Source of the DNA: Ailurus styani
Taxonomy: Eukaryota; Chordata; Mammalia; Carnivora; Ailuridae
DNA length: 64,000 nt
Direction of reading: 5' to 3'
NCBI GenBank assembly: GCA_002007465.1
Contig: LNAC01000375.1
Location: 1,094,831-1,158,830 of the forward strand
A program made the position numbers and the translations under genes. This document shows, piece by piece, positions 45,741 to 59,053 of the stretch (the stretch's first letter is position 1; each line of letters begins with the position of its first letter). The notes under the pieces are model-generated. The model saw nothing but the letters and a program-made list of their open reading frames with translations, did no database searches and had not been told where the DNA came from.

Positions 45741-47543
45741 CATTATATTCTAAATGTTTTAATGACTAATAATTCAAAAATGTCTGATTAAAAGCAATGA
45801 ACATAATGCATGAAATTTTAAAAATCTTTCAAAGTATACTGTTTTAATTTTTAAAAACTGCATCCAGTTTTTCAAGATACAAATACATTCTATGATGATT
45901 TGATTGTCTATCAACATAGTCAACAAAATTCACTAGCTTATTATTTTATATCAATAAGAAAGCCAAGTTTATTTAATCAGCATTTTCATATTTGAATGCT
46001 TCTTAGATGCTATTTTGAAAAAATATACATTTTAGATTTTTGATAAAATTAATTTAAATGTTGCTACTTATTTAAACATGTATTATTTAAAACATAATGT
46101 ATAAAAAATATTTCTTAATAAAGTAGCTCTTCTGAAGTTATGTGTTCATGTATTCTACAACTCAGTGCAGCACCTGGATTTCCCTGAAGGTTTATTTTAT
46201 TGCTTATAGTAAAATTGTGGAACTATTCAGAGACAGAAGAAAAAACTGTATATCATATTTCCCATTTCAACAAGAGGCATATAAAAGCTTCTCATCACTG
46301 TCAACATTTATCTTTTCATGATACTTGATGAAGAACTCCTTATCACTAGAGATGAAAATAAACTATCATTGAGAATCATAGTGTTGAAATTTTTAAATGT
46401 AGACGTTAATATTTTACGAAAATGTGATGTAAGACATTGTATAAAAGCAAATTCCTTTGAAACATGAAACAGATCAGTTTCCATTTCCATAGAAGAAAAA
46501 CAATTACAATAGAAAAAATAGGAAACAGTTGGATAAAATTTTGTATTTCGGAAATATAAAACACCTAATTAATATTTAATGAAAATTATATTTATAATGT
46601 ACCTATGTTATAAACCACATTTAAAACCATGTAGTCCAGATGTGACATGATTGCATCTTCTTTTACCAAGTGATCATCCCAATAAATTCATTAAATGATA
46701 AAAATGCAACATTTGTTAAGATATTGCATTCTATCTTTTAAAAACATATTATTAAAAAGTTTTTTGTCATTGAAAAAAGTACTGGTTGGAAAATCTAGGA
46801 TAGAATACAAGTTTTCTATTTCTAACAACTGGAACAATTTGAAATCATAAAATCATAAGTGCTTTTTTTTTATTATTCCACTCAGTCTTCTGTATCAAGT
46901 CAATGGAAGATATATAAATGGAAATAATAGTCTATGTCACAGCATTTTAGTATATTTATTCATTGATTAATAATATTGTTCTTCTATTTCTATGTTTAGT
47001 TAAACATGCAAAAGTTTTCTTTGTTATATTATTTCCCGCCTCTTAGTATACAGTGTTGATATTTTGTTATAATTAAAACTTCTGTCTTTTAAAGTTTAAC
47101 TCAGTATTCAGTTATATGCTTTTTTCATACTAAACTGTACACAGTATATATTAGGTATACTATGAACAGTTGTTGTGTAGATAAATGCCAAGCTTCCATG
47201 ATTTCAATGGTTCAATTCATTTTACTCTCCCATTATTAATTATTTACTTAATCTTAAAAAGCTTGGTATTATACAAATTACCTAATGACTTTCTCAATGA
47301 TATCTAAACATGCTACTCTTTTTGTAGAAGCAATATATGTTAACTGGAGAAATTTGTAGTTTATAAAAGTATTTGTGTATTACAAATATTTCTCCACCTA
47401 AATGGAACAACTGCTAATACTTTTTCCTATTTGGATTTTAAGTTAAACTACATAGGCTTTCAACAAGTTTCATACATATTTGTATCATTCCCTTTTTCTA
47501 CTACTAAGTTACTAGAAATAATATGCTAAATTCTAATTTTTCT
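45741..47543. other. AT-rich unique sequence
   Basis: No gene or clear repeat except the second copy of the 56-bp duplicate at 46192-46247. Confidence 0.4.
46192..46247 (+). repeat. 56-bp segment duplicated from/to 44824-44879
   Basis: Second copy of the near-identical block; see the entry at 44824 for details. Confidence 0.9.
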
Positions 47544-47560
47544 CTACACAGTGCTCTTTA

Positions 47561-47763
47561 TTTTTTATTTTTTTAAAGATTTTATTTATTTATTTCACAG
47601 AGGGAGAGAGATCACAAGGAGGCAGAGAGGCAGGCAGAGAGAGAGAGGGGGAAGCAGGCTCCCCGCTGAGCAGGGAGCCCGATGCGAGCCTCGATCCCAG
47701 GACCCTGAGATCATGACCTGAGCCGAAGGCAGAGGCTTTAACCCACTGAGCCACCCAGGTGCC
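47561..47763 (-). mobile_element. CAN-SINE (mustelid type), young
   Basis: Near-consensus antisense copy with a perfect 17-bp target duplication CTACACAGTGCTCTTTA (47544-47560 and 47764-47780). Confidence 0.97.
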
Positions 47764-48169
47764 CTACACAGTGCTCTTTAGTAACTGCTATACAATGCAC
47801 TAAATTCTCAGTTATATCCCAGCTTGTATTTTCTATTTTACCCCCCAGCATTCTTTTTATGTCCCTAGGAGTCCATGTTAATTATAACATATGCTTCAGC
47901 CAGCTTTAAATATTCCCTACACAAAATTTCTAAACCAAGACCCATAGTACACTGTTGTGTTTCTAAGGTGAATGTTATAAAGAGCTATAATATTAAAATG
48001 TAAAATTTCATGTAATCCTACAACATAAAATAAAGGGAATTTTTTCACTGAGAAGATTACGCACAGTGTGTGCTAGAGTTTAACAGTTGCTGAGAATCAC
48101 TGTCCCATTGTATTGTTCTTTTATTGTCCTATACAAACACAATAGTCAAATTAAAACACAGTTCCAGCC

Positions 48170-48420
48170 CTTATTCAAGGGCAGGCAATATGCTAAGCAT
48201 TTTATAGACATTATATTATTTAATTCTTATAAATACCTCAATAAATGTTGATTATTAACCTTGTATCACAAAGAAGGCGGCTGAAGTTCCTTTTGTTATT
48301 ATTAAAAGGGTTTAGTACTTTTTCAGAGGTGACAGAACTGGTAAAAACCAGGCTAAGATTTGAAAAAAGATTCTGTTTAAACTGAGAAACATCGTCCTTC
48401 ATGACTACTTCTTTATAAAA
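48170..48420 (-). mobile_element. MIR SINE
   Basis: Antisense MIR landmarks occur in order: 'tatgctaagcattttatag', 'attatttaattcttataaa', 'tcagaggtgacagaactgg', 'aaccaggctaagatttgaa'. Confidence 0.7.
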
Positions 48421-49218
48421 TCGAGATTTCCAAAGAGCTGGAGACATATATTCATCTAATTACATATTTCTACTGCTATAAAAAGGTTTCTCTCAAAACT
48501 TTTTCCAATGAATATGAAAAACATGGAAATAAATCTAGAAAAGAACAGACAGGATGATCAATGGTATCCAAGGTAGGTATGACAAGCCAGGAGAAAGAAA
48601 GGAGGTCAATAGACAACATGTGAACTAAAATTTCTAAAAAAAAAAAAGATCTGCTGCTTAATGTCTGATTTGATTACCAATTTTAAGTTTATGGGACTGG
48701 GATTTCCATGAGAATTGCTGACATTCACATCTACATATTTTAGAGAAGCCAAAAGGATGAATTATTAATTAATGAAAGAAGATACTAAGGTAGACATTTA
48801 TAACAATCTTGAGATTGAAAGTAGAATTAGTAAAGTAGGTAACTGACACTGTAGTGTCTTGTCCATTTAAAAAAAAGTGAGAAAAAAGACAAAAAAAAAA
48901 CTTGTGGTAAGCAAAATAATGACTTCCTCAAATATGTACATCACCATGTCATTAGGCACTGTAGATGTGTTTAGGTTACAACAACAAATGGAATTAAGTT
49001 TGCAGATGGAATCAAAGTTACAAATCAGCTAACTAAAAAGTAGATGGGTAACACTGAATTAGCCTGATGAGCACAATGAAATAACAGGCACGTTTAGAAC
49101 TAGAAGGGTGAGATAGAAGGGGGGGTTAGTGATGAGCTGTGGGAAGCATCTTACCCTCTGTTGATAATTCAAAGGTGAAAGAATAGGGCCATGAGCCAGG
49201 GAAACTGTGTGGCCTTTA

Positions 49219-49430
49219 TTTTTATTTTTTTTTTTAAAGATTTTATTTATTCATTTGACACAGAGAGAGAGATTACAAGTAGGCAGAGAGGCAGGCAGAG
49301 AGAGAGGAGAGAGGAGGAAGCAGGCTCCCTGCTGAGCAGAGAGCCCGATGCGGGCCTCGATCCCAGGACCCTGGGATCATGACCTGAGCTGAAGGCAGCG
49401 GCTTTAACCCACTGAGCCACCCAGGCGCCC
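49219..49430 (-). mobile_element. CAN-SINE (mustelid type), young, in MLT1
   Basis: Near-consensus copy with a perfect 15-bp target duplication ACTGTGTGGCCTTTA (49204-49218 and 49431-49445). Confidence 0.97.
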
Positions 49431-49579
49431 ACTGTGTGGCCTTTAAAAACTGAAGAAAGAGTGGAAACAAACTTACATAGAGCCTCTAGTAGTGAACACA
49501 GCCTTCCAAACATCTTGGTTTTAATCCTGTGAAAGTTATACTGGACTTTTGACCTCCTGATCTTCAAGATGCTAAATTT

Positions 49580-49760
49580 GGGGTGCCTGGGTGGCTCAGT
49601 CAGTTAAGTGTCTGCCTTGGGCTGAGGTCATGATCTTGGGGTCCTGGGATCAAGCCCTGATTTGGGCTCCCTGCTCAGGGAGGAGCCTGCTTCTCCCTCT
49701 GGTCCTGGCCCCACTTGTGCTCTCTCTCATTCACTTTTTATCTCTCAGATAGTCTTTAAA
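49580..49760 (+). mobile_element. CAN-SINE, older subfamily, in MLT1
   Basis: GGGGTGCCTGGGTGGCTCAG head with 'tcagttaagtgtctgcc'. The tail has degenerated (CTCAGATAGTCTTTAAAT) and no AAATAAAT remains, so it is one of the older copies. Confidence 0.9.
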
Positions 49761-49930
49761 TATGTAACATAGTAAATTTGTGTTGTTTTAAACCACTAAA
49801 TTTGTAGTATTTTTTTTCTTTTACAGCAGCAACATAAAACTAATACAATACTCTAGGGAAACAACAGTATGTTTTATTGTAATGATGATCTTTTGGGCAT
49901 TTTCATAACAGTATATGTTATTTCAAAATA

Positions 49931-49976
49931 AATTTTAAAGATTTTATTTATTTATTTGAGAGCAGAGCAAGAGAGC
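49931..49976 (-). mobile_element. CAN-SINE 3' tail fragment
   Basis: TTTAAAGATTTTATTTATTT followed by a short GAGAGCAGAGCAAGAGAG is only the 3' end of an antisense SINE. It could be a severely 5'-truncated insertion or a deletion remnant. Confidence 0.55.
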
Positions 49977-50268
49977 TTTGTTTTTTTTCTGCAGTTTGAT
50001 ATAAATTTCCTAATGTTCACCATGACTGAGGTTTACTATTTCTCTTGAATGTATAAAATGAAGTATTGCATCACTTTTAGAATATTTTCAGCTCTATATA
50101 TTTATTTCATCTTCCCTATTTTCCTTCTTTTTCTGAAAATTGAACTAAAAATATTTCAAGATATTCTTATTATTTCCTACATGTGCTTAGCCTTGCACAT
50201 ATATTTTCTATCATTTTGCCTCTACAGCTTTTGGATTTTTTTTTTTTACCTAATTATCACATTACTGA

Positions 50269-50565
<297 letters not shown>

Positions 50566-53282
50566 AAAGCTGTGTTTAATCTGCAGTTAAACATGTCCAA
50601 TGATTTTTTACTTCATTTTTCTATTTCCCATTTCTACCATTTTAATTGATGACTTTTGTCTTTAGTCTGCTATACTTTCTAGCGCTTTGCTAATATTTTC
50701 AATCTTTCCTTTTATCACCTTGAACATAAAAACAAAGTCCTTTTAAAATCTGTATCTAATAATAGCAATGATGTTTTTATTGCTTCTCCTTTATGATAGT
50801 GTTGTCCTAGTCTCTTTGTTTACCATATATGTATATATATCTATACCTATATATATATTAGAAATAAATTGAGGTCGAGGTTCATTATGTAATACTGATA
50901 ATTTTTCCCTGATTCCCATCTGATACTGACTCTCACCTGCTGACACAAGCAATATTTTTTTCTTAAAAACAAACAAACAAACAAAACAAACCTGGGGGCT
51001 GAATTTCTTAGCTCCACCTACATGTGTTTAAGGTAAACTGATGTATGAACTTATTTATTTTTAGTTCACCCTTAATACTAGATTGCAGCCCACTATTGTC
51101 TCAATACAAAGCATAAGATGTTTATCAGTGCTAGAATTCTTTATAAGCTATGGATTCTACTTTTTCCCTAACTCTTCAAGGTTTTGGGATTTAGGGAATC
51201 AAAAGAATGACTTTTACATGGGGAGTTCTGTAAAATATAGAGAAGTTTAGGGGCAAGTAGAAATTACCAAATGATTAAAAGGTGAAAAATATAAGACCTA
51301 TGAGAAAAATCAAAAGCATTGCAATTATATAGTTTGAAAGAGTAAGTCCTAAAGAATATTCGATGAGATTTCAAATGTCTGTGTGTATATATATAATCAG
51401 ATGCATATACACAGCTATTAGTCCCCTTCTATAGAATACAGGGCAATAAAATACAACCAATCATTTAGGCAAAAAACTAGGATAAAAAATGAAGACACTA
51501 AAACCATCAAAAAAGAGATGATATGCATCTCTTCAAAGTACATAGGCATGTGCATATATGTTTTAGGCCACAAAAAAAGGGGCTGGAAAATCTCTTTCTC
51601 TGTTTCTGTATTGGACTCTAAGAAACCATTTTTTAAGTTGATTAGAAAAAGCACAATTTTATGTTATTAAATAATTTTTGTGCATTTTTATAAAGCTTTG
51701 TCTGTATTAGGCTATAAAAACCCACTAATCCAGGTGTTGGTAAAACAGCTATTTTGAAATGATTTTTTAAAATCACTTTACTTCATAAAATTAACTGAAT
51801 AATTTTGAATGTATCATATAGGCACATATTTAGAATAATCAGTAACATGCAAAGACTGTGAAAATAAGTAGGTTGCATAGGTAATCATTTAGATGAAAAA
51901 TGCATATTATCAGAGACTATTGATTATTGCAGTAGTTGAAGATGATATTAAAATCATATTTAACTTTTTTGACAGAGAAGATTATTTACTGATATTCATC
52001 TGTTATAAAAATATTGTGGAATGTTTATAGCTATTTTCCCTACCTAATTATCAATTTATATGTTTTTTTGTGTGGTTTGTATTGATAAATTGCTTTGAAT
52101 TGGATGAGTCTTTCTTTAGATGGTCAAAGAATTGAATGGAATTTCACTATGATATTGAGAACCAAGAAAAAAAAAATCAAACCTGTGGCATTATTAGCTT
52201 GTAGGAAAAAAAAAACCAATAGGTCTGAAAGAATGTAAAAAAAAGGATAAAAATTAAGGAATATTAAATTTCTATATTAATATTCTTGAAGAGCAATAAT
52301 TGTAGCAATCATATCTTCCTCCTACTCCTCCCTTGCTCAGGAATTTTGCTGAAGATCAAGGTCAAACTTAAAAATACTTGAAGACTGGGAAACATTCTGT
52401 TTGTGTTTTATGTATTGACATATGCTATACTGTGTATTATGTATGACATATGCTATAATATGTCTTTTAGACCATATTTTAGTTAAACATGTTAGGTGAT
52501 GTCTTGCAGTGTTCAAAACATTGTGTTGGGTGATAATGGGAATATAAAGCTAAATTTGACACAGGCCTTGACTTCAGAATTCACAATGTTGTGGAAAAAG
52601 TAAGTTATAAGCACAAGTAGCACTGTGTGTACTTTAAAAGATAAAGAATATTATAATAAGTGACACAATCAGAATGTGGAAAGTGAATTATATAGATCCA
52701 GGAGAAGTCAAAAAATCATAAGAGATAAAGTTATTATTTTTAAATGCTTCAGATATTTTTACTTTTTTAGACTTTGAAAAGTAGCTTTTCTATGACTGGC
52801 AGCTTCACACAATGGGTATTTGTTATTTTGTTTTTAATGTTGCTGTTTCCAACAAAACAATCCACTTATACATATTTGCTATGCATTCTATTTTAGTAAA
52901 GTTTTAGTCTGATTTTCCAAATTGCATTAATAAAGTTATAGTCCTTTATATCTAAATCAATTAACAATTCATACCCTGGAAACTTTCGAGCATCTAGTAA
53001 TTCATTTACAATGGAGCTAAAGCAGAAGAGAATATTTTCAGGAGAGATGACAATAAGGTATAAGTAATGATGAAAAATGTCATTGAACATTGTCATTAAA
53101 TCATGGTATGTCTATGTGAAACTAAATTCAATTAACAAAAGCAGAAAACTCAGTATAACCGAAAATCAACCCAGGCTGGCCTGAAATAGCTTAGAACATT
53201 CAGTACATCCCATGAATACTACAGTTCAGTTTATTTCTGTTACACAAACAGGCAATTAAGTAATTAATTATATTATTTTCTT
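50566..53282. other. AT-rich unique sequence
   Basis: No exon or mobile element was recognised. A 20-bp near-repeat (TATGTATGACATATGCTATA-like) occurs twice around 52410-52460. Confidence 0.4.
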
Positions 53283-55217
53283 AGTATTAATATATATTAT
53301 TTGTTTCAGGGGTACAGGTCTGTAATTCATCAGTCTTACACAATTCACAGCACTCACCATAGCACAAACCCTTCCCAATGTCCACCACCCAGCCCCCTAT
53401 CCCTTCCCCCACCCCCCCCAGCAAACCTCAGTTTGTTTCCTGAGATTAAGAATCTCTTATGCTTTGTCTCCCTCTCTGGTTTCATCTTCTTTCATTTTTT
53501 TCTCTCATCCTCTATGATCATTTGCCTTGTTTCTCAAATTCCTCATATCAGTGAGATCATATGATAATTGTCTTTCTCTGATTGACTTATTTTGTTTAGC
53601 ATAATAGCCTCTAGTTCCATCCACTTTGTTGTAAATGGCAAGATTTTAATGTTTTGATGGTTGTGTAATATTCCAGTGTGTGTGTGTGTGTGTGTGTGTG
53701 TATCTCACATCTTCTTTATCCATTCATCTGTTGATGGACATCTAGGAGCTTTCCATAGTTTGGCTATTGTGGACATTGCTGCTATAAACATTGGGATGCA
53801 GGTGCGCCTTCAGATCACTACCTTTGGATCTTCAGGGTAAATACCCAGTAATACAATTGCTTGGTTGTTGGGTAGCTCTATTTTCAACTTTTATAGGAAA
53901 CTCTTTACTGTTTTCCAGAGTGGCTGCACCAGCTTGCATTACCACCAACAGTGTAGGAGGGTTCCCCTTCTCTGCAACCTCTCCAACATCAGTTGTTTCT
54001 TGACTTGTTAATTTTAGCCATTCTGACTGGTGTGAGGTGGTATCTTATTGTGGTTTTGACTTGTATTTTCCTGATGCCGGTGATGTGGAACACTTTTTCA
54101 TGTGTCTGTTGGTCATTTCGATGTCTTCTTTGCAGAAATGTCTGTTCATGTCTTCTGCCCATTTCTTGATTCGATTATTTGTTCTTTGGGTGTCAAGTTT
54201 GATAAGTTCTTTATAGATTTTTGGATACAAGCCCTTTATCTGATATGTCATTTGCAAATATCTTCTCCCATGGTATCAGTTGTCTCTTGATTTTGTTGAT
54301 GGTTTCCTTGGCATACATGAATTCAATAAAGTGGCAGCATATAAAATCAATGCACAGAAATCATTTGCATTTCTATCCACCAACAACAAGGCAGAAGAGA
54401 AATTAAGGAGTTGATTCCATTTAATATAGCACCCAAAACCATAAGATACCTAGGAAAAAAATCTAACCAAGAGGCAAAGTATCTGTACTCAGAAAACTAT
54501 AGAATACTCACAAAAATTAAGAAAGACACAAATAAATGGAAAACGTGGATTGCTTATGGATTGGAAGAACAAATACTGTTAAAATATCTATGCTACCTAG
54601 AGTAATCTACACATTCAATACAATCCGTATCAAAATACCATCAACTTTTTCACAGGAATGGAACAAATAATCCTAAAATTTGTAAGGAAACAGAAAAGAT
54701 CCCATATAGTCAGAAGAATGTTGAAAAAGAAAACCAAAGCTGGAGGCATCACAATTCCAGACTTCAAGCTCTATTACAAAGCTGTAATCATCAAGCCAAT
54801 ATGGTACTGACATAAAAACAGACAGATAGATCAATGGAACAGAATAGAGAACTCAGAAATGGACCCTCAACTCTATGGTCAACTAATCTTTGACAAAGCA
54901 GGAAAAAAATATCCAATGAAAAAAATACAGTCTCTTCAACAATTGGAGTTGGGAAAATTGGACAGCCACATACAGAAGAATGAAACTGGACCATTTCCTT
55001 ACATCACACACAAAAATAGACTCAAAATGGATGAAAGACCTAAATATGAGAAAGGAATCTGTCAAAATCCTTGAGGAGAACAGAGGCAGCAACCTCTTCG
55101 ACCTCCGCTGTAGCAACTTCTTCCAAGACACATTGGCAGGGGAATGTGCAAGGGAAACAAAGGCAAAAATGAACTATTGTGACTTCATCAAGATAAAAAG
55201 ATTTTGCACAGATAGGT
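53283..55217 (-). mobile_element. L1 on the minus strand with 5' inversion (twin priming)
   Basis: Bases 53283-54313 are antisense L1 from the 3' end (AGGGGTACAGGTCTG) back to an ORF2 point at CCAAGGAAACCATCAAC (minus-strand reading). Bases 54314-55217 are sense ORF2, ending at AAAAGATTTTGCACAG. In the L1 these two ends adjoin, so the break is a simple inversion of the 5' part, as made by twin priming. The insert begins near the reverse transcriptase catalytic region and lacks everything upstream. A degraded T-rich stretch near 53262-53285 is the former poly(A). Stops are present throughout. Confidence 0.9.
53675..53701. repeat. (GT)n microsatellite inside L1
   Basis: Thirteen uninterrupted GT units in antisense L1 3'UTR, where other copies have TATATATACACA-like sequence. 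Confidence 0.92.
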
Positions 55218-55679
55218 GATTATTTAGAAATTCAGGTGAGAAAAGTCCTTTCTATAGCTCTTTCTATAGGAGTCCTTACCAACTTCTTGAGTCAAATAAC
55301 AAATGAGTTGCTTATATCTCCTAGAAGTCTGAAAAAGTCTGTTCTAGTGAAGGACCACTATTGGTCAAAAATATACAAAAGAATACACTTAGAATCTAGA
55401 AACAAATAGTTCATCTATCCATATTAGGCAGAATGCTTCATTCTGGGTTAAGGTAGTTGACCAGATCACAAAATGCAACCTCTCAGTGCTGCATTGTACC
55501 TGTTTATAATGCCATCTATATGTGTCTTTCATTCTAAAACCAAAGGCTCCCCATAGCATTACTCTTATATTTTCACAGAACTTCCACATTTCAGAAGCTC
55601 TGTATGGATAAACAAAGATGAGTTATATAAAAATCCATTATTTATTAAGCATACATACAAATGCATATACATTTTTAGA
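55218..55679. other. Unique sequence
   Basis: Nothing recognised. Confidence 0.4.
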
Positions 55680-56190
55680 GGTCAAATTTATATAAAATAA
55701 ATCTACACATCTTAAACACAAAGTATGAAGAATTTGGACAAATTTATGCCTTCAAATTAACTGCATGCCCTTCAAGATGGGGAAAATCTTGGTGACTCTA
55801 AAAAGCTTACACCCTTTTCAAGTCAATCCCAACATTCCTAAGGCAGTTATGATATGATCTCTATCACCATAGATTATGTTTGATTTTTGACTTCATAAAG
55901 ATAGAATATTATAGTATGAAAACTTTTGTGCCTGCTTCTGCTCTACTTAATGTTTATGAGACTCATCCATGTATCAGTAGTTAGTTGATTTTTATTGTAG
56001 TGACAATATTCCAAAATTTGCTTATCTCTTCACTTGTGAAATTTGTTTATTATTTTGGATTATTCTGAATGAATCTTCTATGACAATTCTTGTGCATGTA
56101 TTCTAATGGAAATATGTTTTCATTTTTCTTGGGTCAGTAATTAGGAGTAGAATTGCTAAATCATAGGGCAGAGCTATATTGAATTTATAA
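55680..56190 (-). mobile_element. Ancient L1 3'UTR fragment, antisense
   Basis: Antisense L1M 3'UTR landmarks: 'agtcaatcccaacattcc', 'ctatcaccatagattatgtt', 'gagactcatccatgtatcag', 'gttttcatttttcttggg', 'taggagtagaattgctaaat'. Confidence 0.75.
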
Positions 56191-56802
56191 AAATCTACCA
56201 GACTTCGGGTTCCAGCCATGATGGTATAAGAGACTATAAACTTACTTTATTTCCACAAATAATTGGAAATATGGACAATATACAACAAGGAAGTGTTTCT
56301 AAATATTAAAAATCTACAGAAGGCTTTCCACTCAGAGGAGCCCAAGGCACTACTTTCTTCAGTCATTATGTATCTGGGTTCCTCTGACACCAGCCACTTC
56401 CACCAGCCTGCCCTAGTTTGACCCAGGAAGATCAAAGTTGTATACCTGAGGGGCACCAGTAGGGAATTTGGCATCACATCTGCCCTAGCCTCCAAGATCA
56501 ACTGCCTGAATGTGTATTGAAAAAAAAATTGATGATGACATTTACAAAAGCAACTGGTGGCTGGAAGGATTACAGAGATTACAGAGAAATTGAACATCAA
56601 AATGGACAGACCAGATTGAAGTATTCTGTCTACTACATCAAGCTTAGAATTATGTAATTATTTGCAATTTTGAAATATTCAGCAGAGAAAAGGCATCTTA
56701 TCAGAACATTTGGTTTGCATTATCTGATTTAAAAAAAATAAGAAAAAAACTTTGGTTCAAATTTAACTTAAATTATTTTATGAGCAAAACAATGTACTTG
56801 GT
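56191..56802. other. Unassigned sequence, possibly an old L1 5'UTR
   Basis: A start-like motif 'gggttccagccatgatgg' at about 56208, followed by GC-richer sequence, recalls an L1 5' end on the plus strand, but no ORF1 follows. Not assigned. Confidence 0.25.
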
Positions 56803-56998
56803 CGGCGACTGGGTGGCTCAGTGTGTTAAAGCCTCTGCCTTCGGCTCAGGTCATGATCTCAGGGTCCTGGGATCCAGCCCTGCATCGGGCTCTTTGCTCG
56901 GCATGGAGTCTGCTTCCTCCTCTCTCTCTGCCTGCCTCTCTGCCTACTTGTGATCTGATCTCTCTCTGTATCAAATAAATAAATAAAATCTTTTAAAA
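56803..56998 (+). mobile_element. CAN-SINE (mustelid type)
   Basis: 'gcgactgggtggctcagtg' head, 'gttaaagcctctgcc', full tail. Target duplication AATGTACTTGGT / AATGTAGTTGGT with one mismatch. Confidence 0.96.
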
Positions 56999-57010
56999 AA
57001 TGTAGTTGGT

Positions 57011-58041
57011 GAATAATTAACATATCACATTATTGGGAAAATCCAGTTTCTGTAGACCATTTTTTGTAGGTCAGATATATAAAATAACTGTAGTATTAAA
57101 AATAAAAAGTAAAATTTCAATATGGGATTGTTGTGAATTTCAGTATGTCATTTAGTGACAAATATGAGGATACTTTGATAAAATAGTGTTAAAGTTTAAG
57201 TAAGGTAGTGTACAACCATATAAATTATGATTGGGGCCAGTTTAATTTTTTCTGGGGTTACATGTAAGTAGAAAATGGGTGTTAGCATTTTCATGAGGTA
57301 ACAAAATGTCAGTTGTTGAATAATGACTCTGAATAAATATCCTATTCACAGAATTTTAATCATCCTCCTGTCCTACTTTGAAGAAACCGCTTTGATAATG
57401 GATAGGTACTTACCACCTACCATTTCATTGCAGGAGTCATTTTAAAAATACATTTGAACATTTAGAAGCTGGCTTATATTTTCATCTATTTCACATTAAA
57501 AAGAAAAATATCTCTTTACTACCTCTTTACCATGACTCCCTTGTTATTACTAACACAATAGTGTGATAAGTGATATATAATATGATCTATACACACCAGG
57601 CAGGACAACAATGTGAAAGATTGCTATTGTTTGTGCTACCAGAGCATTTTATTATATTTTAGGAAATCCTGCTTTATCTGACAGAGATGGTGTCAGAGTG
57701 GCCAGGAGGAGAAAAAAAAGGAGTGAGTTCTATGGCTGTAGAACTTCAAAAGGATACATTTTCTCTACAAGAGCTGCCTCAGATGAAGCATCAGCTACCG
57801 TTTTAGAAATTCCCTCACTACCTAATTATATAACCTGGACTAAATTGCCTGATAATTACTTTTGGACTGGCACAAAATGGACATGGCATTAACAGCTAGA
57901 GAAGGGGGCTGAAAAAAATTATGTTAGAATTTCAGCAAGAAAAGCTTTCAACTAATTACTGAAGGAAAGAAAAAGTTTTACTTTACTTGGGGACCTTGCC
58001 TCTTCAAATATTCTTTACCCACCACTTTATAGAATCAGCAT
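57011..58041. other. Unique sequence with one short unassigned ORF
   Basis: A frame of about 75 codons (57668-57892, plus) has mixed composition rather than a simple repeat, but no family was recognised. Nothing else is supported here. Confidence 0.35.
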
Positions 58042-58420
58042 TTCCCTTTAGTTTTATTGAGATATAATTGACATAAAGCATTGTATTAATTTTAAGTGTA
58101 TAACATTATTGTATATAAGTATATATTGCAAAATAATCACCATAATAAATTTAATTAATATTTGTGCCCTCGCATATCTTCCTTGTGGTTAGAACTGCTA
58201 AAATCTACTCTATTAGCAACTTTCACCATGCTATATGTTACATCTCCAGAACTTATGTATCTCATAAATAAAAGTCTGTAACTTTTGACCACTTGTTTTC
58301 CCCACTCACTATCCCCTGTCTCTGGCAACCACCAATCTGTTTTCTGTATCTGTGAGTTCAGGGTTTTTTGTTGTTGTGATTGTTTTTACATTCCACATAT
58401 CATACAGACCCTAGAGCATT
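58042..58420 (-). mobile_element. Ancient L1 3'UTR fragment, antisense
   Basis: 'ttttattgagatataattg', 'acataaagcattgtatta', 'gcaaaataatcaccataata', 'atctactctattagcaac', 'ctggcaaccaccaatctg' are classical antisense landmarks of L1M 3' ends. Confidence 0.85.
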
Positions 58421-58474
58421 TGTTTCGCTCCATCTGACTCTATAGAATCAGTCTTGATGAATTAAGACAGAGGA

Positions 58475-58700
58475 ATGGAAAGAACATTGGCTCTGGATTC
58501 AGAGAGAGACTGAGATGATTCCTGGTTCTGTCTCATCATACAGACCTTGGGCAAACTATGCAATCTTTCTGAGCCACCATTCTTTGTCCTTTATCATGAG
58601 GATAATGTTATTCACAGGACAGATTGCTGTGAGGATAGATTTGCATGTGTAAATACCTAAGATTATCTGGCAAAGAGGAGGGTCTCAAACAATTGGGACT
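58475..58700 (+). mobile_element. MIR SINE
   Basis: 'aacattggctctggattcag', 'ccttgggcaaactatgcaat', 'ctttctgagccaccattc', 'gattgctgtgaggataga' match MIR in order. Confidence 0.75.
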
Positions 58701-59053
58701 ACCTTAATTATCTCTTTATCTCAACTATCTTCTTAATTTTGATTTTTAAGCATGCTCACATCTTTTCCATTCTGAAGACATTTTCTCTAGTCTGTGATCT
58801 CCCCATGAGCTGTCCCACTTTTTGTTTTTATTCCTTTAATTACTAAAATGTTCACAAGATTTACCTACCTCCACTTTCTTACCTTCTCCTCACTCCTTAT
58901 CCCTTTAGATCTGTATCTTGACCTTTAAATTTGTGCCTTGATCCTATCATCTCATAAAATTCACTAAGGGTCTATTTGCCCTTGTCACACAGTTTCAGTT
59001 CTTACACCTTTGCCTTCCTTTCCAGGTCTCTCTGCTTTTGGCTTCCTTAACTC

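Larger units (their letters stand above)
48903..49847 (+). mobile_element. MLT1-type (MaLR) LTR interrupted by two SINEs
   Basis: It starts TGTGGTAAGCAAAATAATGA and ends AAAACTAATACA (TG...CA). Sense landmarks: 'gacttcctcaaatatgtaca', 'gggccatgagccagggaa', 'agagcctctagtagtgaac', 'tggacttttgacctcctga', 'aatttgtgttgttttaaacc', 'cagcagcaacataaaac'. Removing the two SINEs leaves about 550 bp of continuous LTR. Confidence 0.88.
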
